From Streptosporangiaceae bacterium (GTDB taxonomy: Bacteria > Actinomycetota > Actinomycetes > Streptosporangiales > Streptosporangiaceae), in assembly GCA_030045175.1 (NCBI GenBank), contig JASIBM010000061.1, positions 1-10,967 on the forward strand: 10,967 bases of DNA, in the 5' to 3' direction. Both the position numbers and the translations under genes were made by a program. The stretch's first letter is position 1; each line of letters starts with the position of its first letter. Below, in pieces: positions 6,801 to 10,967 of this stretch. The notes beneath the pieces were generated by a model that saw only the letters and a program-made list of their open reading frames with translations, ran no database searches and was not told the DNA's origin.

Positions 6801-8317
6801 CCGACCTGGCCGGGCACGCCGTCGCGCTGCTCAACCGGGGCTTGCCAAGCAGCCTGGTGACACCTGGCGGCGAAGCGTTCATCTCGCTGATGCGGTCGTG
6901 CAGTGAGTGGCCGTGCGGGGTGTGGATAGACGGGGACAAGCGCGCCGTCCCTGACGGCAGCAGCTTCGCGTGGCAGCACTGGAGCCATACCTTCGAGTAC
7001 GCGCTCGCCGCAGGCGCGGGCGACTGGCGGACGGCCGGCTTCGCCGTCGCCGGGCAGGACTACAACCACCCCTTGCTGACCTGCGAGACCGGCCTGCACG
7101 GCGGGCCCTTGCCCGCGGCCGCGAGCCTGGCCAGCGTGACTCCCGCGGGGGTGGACCTGATGGCGCTGAAGCCGAGCGGCAACCCGCTCGCCCCGCTCGG
7201 CCAGCCAGACCGGCGCGGCGGCGTCACCGTGCGGCTGCGGGACCTGGGCGGGCAGGCGGGGCCGACGACCGCGTCGATCCGCTTGTTCACCGGCCTCGCG
7301 TCGGCGCGGCTCAGCGGGCTGCTCGAGGAAGCCGACGGCGAGCCGGTCGCCTGCCAGGACGGCGAGGCTCGCGTCAGCGTGCCAGAACGCGGCACCGTGA
7401 CGCTGCTCGCGCACCCGGCTGGCACCGCAGGGGGTTCTGGGCCATCGGGGTCCGGGGTGTCCCCGGATGACGCTGTGTCCCCCCAGGCCAGCACCGCGGG
7501 GGGTTCTGGGCCAGCGGGGCCGGGGGCGCCGCCCGAGCCCGCGCAGCCGGTCTTCACCAGGTACTGGCTGCACGGCAAGGGGCCAGCCCCGGCCGGGAAC
7601 GTCCCCGTGGCCGTGCACCTGTCGCCCGCCAACGTCACGCTCACGGCCGGCGACTCGGCCGTGGTCAGCCTCACCGTCGCCTGCGGCCCGAGCCCGGCGG
7701 CCGGCACGGTCGCCCTCCAGGTGCCGCCCGGCCTGCGCCTGGGGCCGGCCACCCCGGCGACCTTGACCTACGACCTGGCACCCAACGGCTTCGCCGCCTG
7801 GGACCTCGTCGTGCAGGCACCGCAGGAGGCATCGCCGTCCAGGCAGTACCTGACGGCGAGGATCACCGACACCGCCGGCCAGTCGCTCGAGGACGCCGTC
7901 CTCGTCGCGGTCAGCCCCGTTCCAGCGCCGCCGCCCGACCTGCCACTGCTCGAGCTCGTCCCGCACATCGAGGCGCTGGCCCAGGCCGAGGCCAGCGAGG
8001 CGGTGCTCAGCTCGGTCACTGGCCATCTTGAGCTGCCGCCCGGCGGCAACGCGGCCCTGGCCGTCCGGCTGGCCAACAACAGCGACGCGGAGCTGCACGG
8101 CGAGGCACAGCTCATCTCGCCACACGGAAGCTGGGCCGCCGTTACGCCATGGACGACTGGGTTCTGCGCGCCCGCGGGCGAGAGCGTGACGCTGAGCTTC
8201 CAGGTGGCGATTCCGGCCGACGCCCGGCCGGGCCAGCGGTGGTGGGCACTGGTCAAAGTCATGTACTTCGGGCGGCTCCGCTACAGCGAGCCGGTCTGGA
8301 TTCATGTCGTTCGCTGA
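3821..8317 (+). CDS. GH38 alpha-mannosidase, multidomain, 1498 aa
   Basis: This is a retaining zinc-dependent alpha-mannosidase. Order of parts: an N-terminal beta-sandwich (about 1-108); the GH38 catalytic barrel from WMVSHFHYDPVWW (115-127), where H121 and D123 match zinc ligands; WMLDAFGFDPS (246-256), where D249 matches both nucleophile and zinc ligand; and HHDAITGTEGD (472-482), where H473 is the fourth ligand. The C-terminal beta domains run from about 525, with the conserved block NRGLPSSLVTPGGEAFISLMR at 1005-1025 and WQHWSHTFEYAL at 1051-1062. They are interrupted by an extra alpha/beta segment at about 833-995. A Gly/Ser/Pro linker (1198-1243) leads to an NEW3-like domain (1260-1366) and another beta-sandwich (1400-1496). 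No signal peptide or membrane segment is seen, so the enzyme is probably cytosolic and acts on imported mannosides. The length far exceeds a simple GH38 enzyme. Neighbouring GntR/UTRA is the likely regulator. Confidence 0.93.
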   Translation: MRITNIASTDLFVGPHERPLQVVRVTLVNDGPGMLRNLEAECAVSVVGAGVDTPQPATMKGLVHGEERTLDVGVLVAAPAATGSSRPVTVIARTEAWHSEESGQITVAEPGWTMWMVSHFHYDPVWWNTQGRFAQTWPLLPLEDGRMPDVRTVFELVKLHLDEARKDPDYKFVLAELDYLKPYFDTYPGERADLLAMIEAGRIEIVGGSYNEPNTNLTCAESTIRNAIYGLEYQRKVLGANPTTSWMLDAFGFDPSYPGLMAAAGLAESSWARGPFHQWGPSRANEDGNKQMQFAAEFEWLSPDGSGLLTSYMPNHYSAGWITQHAADLATACADAYGQFRQLAPVSATRNVLLPVGGDHVVPSKWATAIHRDWSARYLWPRFRTAVPREYFEAVRSEAAASGAWFMPQTRDMNPVYPGKDVTYIDTKQAQRDAEIALLDGERLATLAWLAGADYPAASLDKAWRQLVFGAHHDAITGTEGDQVYLDLLGGWREAFERGDQARKDAARYLAGLADTASARGQAGSTRAVVVFNTISRPRSGLARIELKFEQGTAGAIRLSDESGADAAFLAEGVSYHPDGSLAAATLTFRARQVPAVGYRTYLAHLTPPASPAGSEWARAAGWRQADGLEIENETFTVVADGDRGGVLRSIIDRRTGTELLAGPGNELVIAEEYPNHPRWGEGPWLLCPTGAVQGSASRPATVRAERCPIGARLVAELEVDDLRIAAETLLWDDAEQVEFRTHVDGSIGHDRLLRVRFAADVPGGLPVFQAGLSVVGRSPGLAEVDVAKHPYTLDNPAQEWFAVGSTARVALTGEAGERQLRAIGVAEVIAPADPATDAFAARDVGAGGKHRQAVRSLLIALARQGVTATCSVPEGTRYGWLELDSNAPDVRIAVGGPEDNAFTARVLAAADPATADSLRRQLADSGIARVYIPASRPRQNAFTADIDLRGPADLPVIIVAGQDLDAAIAALIEDLGDALIEVPCPELARDAEPDLAGHAVALLNRGLPSSLVTPGGEAFISLMRSCSEWPCGVWIDGDKRAVPDGSSFAWQHWSHTFEYALAAGAGDWRTAGFAVAGQDYNHPLLTCETGLHGGPLPAAASLASVTPAGVDLMALKPSGNPLAPLGQPDRRGGVTVRLRDLGGQAGPTTASIRLFTGLASARLSGLLEEADGEPVACQDGEARVSVPERGTVTLLAHPAGTAGGSGPSGSGVSPDDAVSPQASTAGGSGPAGPGAPPEPAQPVFTRYWLHGKGPAPAGNVPVAVHLSPANVTLTAGDSAVVSLTVACGPSPAAGTVALQVPPGLRLGPATPATLTYDLAPNGFAAWDLVVQAPQEASPSRQYLTARITDTAGQSLEDAVLVAVSPVPAPPPDLPLLELVPHIEALAQAEASEAVLSSVTGHLELPPGGNAALAVRLANNSDAELHGEAQLISPHGSWAAVTPWTTGFCAPAGESVTLSFQVAIPADARPGQRWWALVKVMYFGRLRYSEPVWIHVVR
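7422..7519 (+). repeat. In-frame 69-nt-spaced direct repeat in the mannosidase linker
   Basis: A 29-nt sequence at 7422-7450 recurs at 7491-7519 with 27 of 29 bases identical. The spacing of 69 nt is 23 codons, so both copies encode the same peptide, TAGGSGP(S/A)G. The repeat sits in the flexible linker between the catalytic portion and the NEW3-like domain. The sequence between the copies also contains GGGGT/CCCC segments that can pair (around 7446-7465). It probably arose by duplication within the linker. Confidence 0.75.
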
Positions 8318-8375
8318 CGACCTCGCGCGAAGGTGCCACAATGGCAGGAAAACATCCTGAGCATCCAGACAACCC
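8318..8375 (+). promoter_or_regulatory. AT-richer leader of the STAND-LuxR gene with two small inverted repeats
   Basis: From about 8338 the base composition falls well below the rest of the window. TGCCA-CAA-TGGCA (8334-8346) is a perfect 5-bp inverted repeat with a 3-nt gap. ATCCA (8363-8367) can pair with TGGAT (8377-8381), which would bury the ATG at 8376-8378 in a hairpin. A 16-codon open frame (ATG 8341 to TAA 8391) overlaps the start of the main gene in another frame. No ribosome binding site precedes 8376. Roles as operator or translational switch are inference only. Confidence 0.3.
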
Positions 8376-10967
8376 ATGGATTCGGATATAAGCCTCAAAA
8401 AGCTTAGTAGCGCAAAACTCGGGAACCTCCCGGCGGAGCCAAACGGCTTTATCGGCCGCGAACGCGACCTGACGGACCTGATAACCATGTTCCGCCGGGT
8501 ACGTCAGCTTACCCTGTGCGGGCCCGGCGGGATCGGGAAGACCAGGCTGGCGCTCCGGCTCACCACCGCGCTCGCGCCCGATTACCCGGACGGCGCCTGG
8601 ATCATCGACCTGGCTGATGCCTCGCCTGGCGTGCCAGGCGCTGAGACCGCCGGGCGCCTGGTACCGCTGCTCACGGCCGCGATCGGCATCCGGCAGGAAG
8701 CTGACAGGCCGCTAGCGGAGACGCTCACCGAGGCGCTGCGCGGCCGGACGATGCTGCTGATCCTGGACACCTGCGAGCACGTGATCGCGGCCTGCGCGGA
8801 CCTCGTGCCCATGCTCCTCGGCGCCTGCCCAGGGCTGCGGCTGATCGCCACCAGCCGGGAACCGCTCGGGGTGCGCGGCGAGGTGGTGTGGCGGGTGCCG
8901 CCACTACGGGTGCCGCCGGCCGGGTCCGCCGCTGACCAGGCCGCCGACGTGGCGGCGTACGAGGCCGTCAGGTTGTTCGTCGCCAGGGCAGCGGCCGTGC
9001 GGCCGGGGTTCAGCCTGGACCAGGCCAACGCGGCTGCCGTGACAGAGGTGTGCCGCACGCTCGACGGCGTGCCGCTGGCCGTTGAGCTAGCGGCCGCTGG
9101 GATCAGGGCCATGTCCGCCGAGCAGATCCGCCTGCGGCTCGCGCACAGCTTCGGGCTGCTCGCCGCCGGCGACCGGGCCGCTCCGCCACGGCATCAGACC
9201 CTGCACGCGGCGGTGGCGTGGAGTTACGACCAGCTCAGCGAGCCTGAGCGGATACTGCTCGGGCGGCTGTCTGTGTTCGGTGACTGGAGCCTGGAGATGG
9301 CCGAGCAGGTCTGCGCCGGCGGCGACATCGACCCGGCCGACGTGCTCTACCTGCTGACGGCGCTGATCGACAAGTCCCTGGTCAGCCTCGACGGCGAGAT
9401 CGGCGGCGAGGCGCGGTACCACCTGCTCGGCACGGTCAGGGAGTTCGCCGCAGGGCAAGCGAGCGCCACCGGCGAGCTGCCAGGGCTCCGGGTGGCGCAC
9501 CGCGATTACATGCTCAGCCTGGCCGAGCAGATCGCCGGGCAGGCGTTCGTCCGCGGCGAGCCGTCCTGGGACGCCAGGGTCATGATGTACCACAGCGTCC
9601 GGGCCGAGCGGGCGAACTTCCGCCTCGCGCTGGCGTGCTGCGCCGAGCGCGGGGACGCCACCGAGGGACTGCGGCTGTGCTGCTCGCTCGCCGGAAGCTG
9701 GCTCGCCAGCGGTGACGTGGCCGAGGGCGCCAGCTGGATTGACCAGATGCTGGCGCTCGGCCAGGTGGTACCGCCCGGCCTGGCCGCACGTGCCCACGCG
9801 GTGCGGGCGGAGCTCGCGTTCGAGCAGCAGGACTACGACGGCGTCAGCGACCACGCGCGGGCCTGCGTCGCCTTGAGCACGCCACCGTCCGACCGCGACA
9901 GGGGCGACGGCAACCTGCCCGGCGGCCTGCGGCTGCTCGCGCTCCTGGCGCTGCGGACCGGGCACCTCGCTGACGCGCTGACGCACGCCGAGGCCGCCGC
10001 CCAGTCGGCCAGGCAGATGGGCGATGACTGGGAGGAAGGGGTGGCGCTGGCCACCAGGGCGGCGGTGATCGCGAGCCAGGGCAAGCTGACGGACGCACAG
10101 CTCGCCTATGAGCAAGCCCTCGACGTGCTCAAGGACAACAACGGCTGGGGCGTGGCGAACGCCCTGTACGGCCTCGGCCGGCTTGCCAGGAGCCGCAAGG
10201 ACCCGGTCGCCGCCGTGCGCTACTTCGGCGATGCGCTGGCCATCTACCGGCAGATCGACGCCAGGCCCGAGATGGCCAGCTGCCTGGCCGGCATCGGCTG
10301 GGTGGCCTTGTCCAGGCCGGACCTCGCGGACGCGAGGACCAGCCTGACCGAGAGCATGCGGCTGAGCCTGGCCACCGGCCAGCGGCTGGCCATCGCCCGC
10401 AGCTTGTCCGCGCTCGCCGTGCTCGCGCTCGCCTCCGGGGAGATGCAGGCCGCCGCCAAGGTCGCGGGGGCCGCCCACGCGCTGCTCGAGGCGGTCGGCG
10501 CGCGATCGTCGTCGACGGGCCGGCGGCTTGACGAGGTTCTGGCCGCCGCGCGCGACGCGCTCGGGCCTGACGCCGTGGCTGCGCTGGCCGATCAGGGCGC
10601 GTCGATGAGCCCGCACGAGATCGCCGGCCTCGCCGCGGCCGCCGTGCCTGAGGCCAGCCCAGCCGGCCAGGACAGCCCAGCCGGCCAGGACAGCGCCGCC
10701 GGCCAGGACAGCCCAGCCGGTCAGGCCGGGCTGCCCCGTGCCCCGGCGGCCAGCAGCCTCCCGCAGCTGACCGGGCGCGAGAGCGAGGTCGCGGTGCTGG
10801 TCGCGGCCGGATTGTCCAACCGGGCCATCGGCGAGCACCTGGTCATCAGCGTCGCCACGGTGGCGCGGCATGTCGCCAACATCTTCGCCAAGCTGGGCCT
10901 CACATCCCGTGCCCAGGTGGCCGCGTGGGTAGCCAGCAGCCAGCAAGCCAGCAGCCAGCAAGACGGC
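8376..10967 (+). CDS. STAND ATPase-TPR-LuxR transcriptional regulator (3' end beyond window)
   Basis: At least 864 residues are open to the right edge with no stop. Residues 18-30 (LPAEPNGFIGRER) begin an NB-ARC-like NTPase: Walker A GPGGIGKT at 49-56, Walker B LLILDTCEH at 127-134, the ATSREPL sensor at 158-164 and GVPLAVELAA at 231-240. A winged-helix part follows (about 270-370), then helical TPR-like repeats (about 390-735), a repetitive linker (761-784) and a LuxR helix-turn-helix at about 797-853 (LTGRESEVAVLVAAGLSNRAI). This is the architecture of signal-integrating regulators in which ATP binding gates DNA binding. ATG 8376 is the first possible start, because TGA lies in frame at 8358, and the conserved motif begins soon after. 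The first ~18 codons use A/T-rich codons such as ATA, AAA, CTT and AGT, unlike the rest. Its target and signal are unknown; the mannosidase just upstream is one candidate. Confidence 0.9.
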   Translation, partial: MDSDISLKKLSSAKLGNLPAEPNGFIGRERDLTDLITMFRRVRQLTLCGPGGIGKTRLALRLTTALAPDYPDGAWIIDLADASPGVPGAETAGRLVPLLTAAIGIRQEADRPLAETLTEALRGRTMLLILDTCEHVIAACADLVPMLLGACPGLRLIATSREPLGVRGEVVWRVPPLRVPPAGSAADQAADVAAYEAVRLFVARAAAVRPGFSLDQANAAAVTEVCRTLDGVPLAVELAAAGIRAMSAEQIRLRLAHSFGLLAAGDRAAPPRHQTLHAAVAWSYDQLSEPERILLGRLSVFGDWSLEMAEQVCAGGDIDPADVLYLLTALIDKSLVSLDGEIGGEARYHLLGTVREFAAGQASATGELPGLRVAHRDYMLSLAEQIAGQAFVRGEPSWDARVMMYHSVRAERANFRLALACCAERGDATEGLRLCCSLAGSWLASGDVAEGASWIDQMLALGQVVPPGLAARAHAVRAELAFEQQDYDGVSDHARACVALSTPPSDRDRGDGNLPGGLRLLALLALRTGHLADALTHAEAAAQSARQMGDDWEEGVALATRAAVIASQGKLTDAQLAYEQALDVLKDNNGWGVANALYGLGRLARSRKDPVAAVRYFGDALAIYRQIDARPEMASCLAGIGWVALSRPDLADARTSLTESMRLSLATGQRLAIARSLSALAVLALASGEMQAAAKVAGAAHALLEAVGARSSSTGRRLDEVLAAARDALGPDAVAALADQGASMSPHEIAGLAAAAVPEASPAGQDSPAGQDSAAGQDSPAGQAGLPRAPAASSLPQLTGRESEVAVLVAAGLSNRAIGEHLVISVATVARHVANIFAKLGLTSRAQVAAWVASSQQASSQQDG
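10656..10727 (+). repeat. Four 18-bp tandem repeats encoding SPAGQD
   Basis: Units at 10656-10673, 10674-10691, 10692-10709 and 10710-10727 follow AGCCCAGCCGGCCAGGAC. The first two are identical, the third encodes SAAGQD and the fourth ends in Ala. They lie in frame in the linker before the LuxR DNA-binding domain (residues 761-784) and so set the length of a flexible hinge. Confidence 0.9.
10932..10961 (+). repeat. Two 15-bp tandem repeats after the LuxR domain
   Basis: GCCAGCAGCCAGCAA occurs twice in tandem, at 10932-10946 and 10947-10961, encoding ASSQQ twice just after the DNA-binding domain. The window ends six bases later, so more copies may follow. Confidence 0.85.

Noticed and set aside
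8341..8391. A 16-codon leader peptide gene
   Set aside because: The ATG has no convincing ribosome binding site, the peptide has no attenuator-like codon run, and it cannot be separated from chance; kept only as part of the leader observation.
6782..8488. A 568-codon open frame on the minus strand
   Set aside because: It shadows the mannosidase C-terminal region and the start of the next gene, is rich in Arg/Gly/Pro, and shows no domain.
9087..10961. A 624-codon open frame on the minus strand
   Set aside because: It is antisense to the STAND-LuxR gene, whose domains are unmistakable; long antisense frames are expected in GC-rich coding DNA, and the translation shows no known motif.
10656..10961. 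CRISPR-like array from the short repeats
   Set aside because: The units are 15 or 18 bp, tandem without spacers and in frame within a protein linker.

Overview
The window is a high-GC actinobacterial chromosome segment. Third codon positions are strongly G/C-biased, GTG starts are common, several genes have a -10-like TAnnnT just before the start codon instead of a ribosome binding site, and the regulator families (TetR, GntR/UTRA, large STAND-LuxR) are typical of Streptomyces, Streptosporangiales and relatives. I cannot name a genus. I see no rRNA, tRNA, CRISPR array, insertion sequence or phage gene.

Layout, left to right. (1) The 5' part of an aldo/keto reductase on the minus strand (1-195), divergent from a TetR-family repressor (330-881). 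The 134 bp between them holds short repeats phased at 11 and 22 bp that overlap both putative promoters, a classic divergent repressor/target arrangement. (2) A SAM-dependent O-methyltransferase (944-1603, plus) running tail-to-tail into a nitrilase-superfamily amidohydrolase (2475 down to 1258, minus). The hydrolase frame has no stop where the family normally ends and continues about 350 nt antisense into the methyltransferase. (3) A VOC/glyoxalase-like protein (2517-2891, plus), back-to-back with the hydrolase across 41 bp. (4) A GntR/HutC-type regulator with a UTRA ligand domain (2939-3754), followed 66 bp later by a giant GH38 alpha-mannosidase of 1498 residues (3821-8317) with three beta-sandwich modules, an inserted domain and a repeat-containing linker. 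(5) A large STAND ATPase-TPR-LuxR regulator (from 8376) that runs off the right edge. Its start region is markedly AT-richer than everything around it.

How the genes may work together: the clearest functional unit is the GntR/UTRA regulator plus the mannosidase, which looks like a locally controlled mannoside-degradation module. The STAND-LuxR protein just downstream is on the same strand but has its own 58-nt leader, so it may be independent. The left half (reductase/TetR, methyltransferase, amidohydrolase, VOC protein) looks like a set of small-molecule tailoring or detoxification genes, each with its own promoter, rather than one operon. I did not find a convincing new multi-gene system. 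The most unusual points are the antisense run-on of the hydrolase, the run of leaderless-type starts, the phased repeats at two regulator boundaries, and the AT-rich, hairpin-prone leader of the STAND-LuxR gene.
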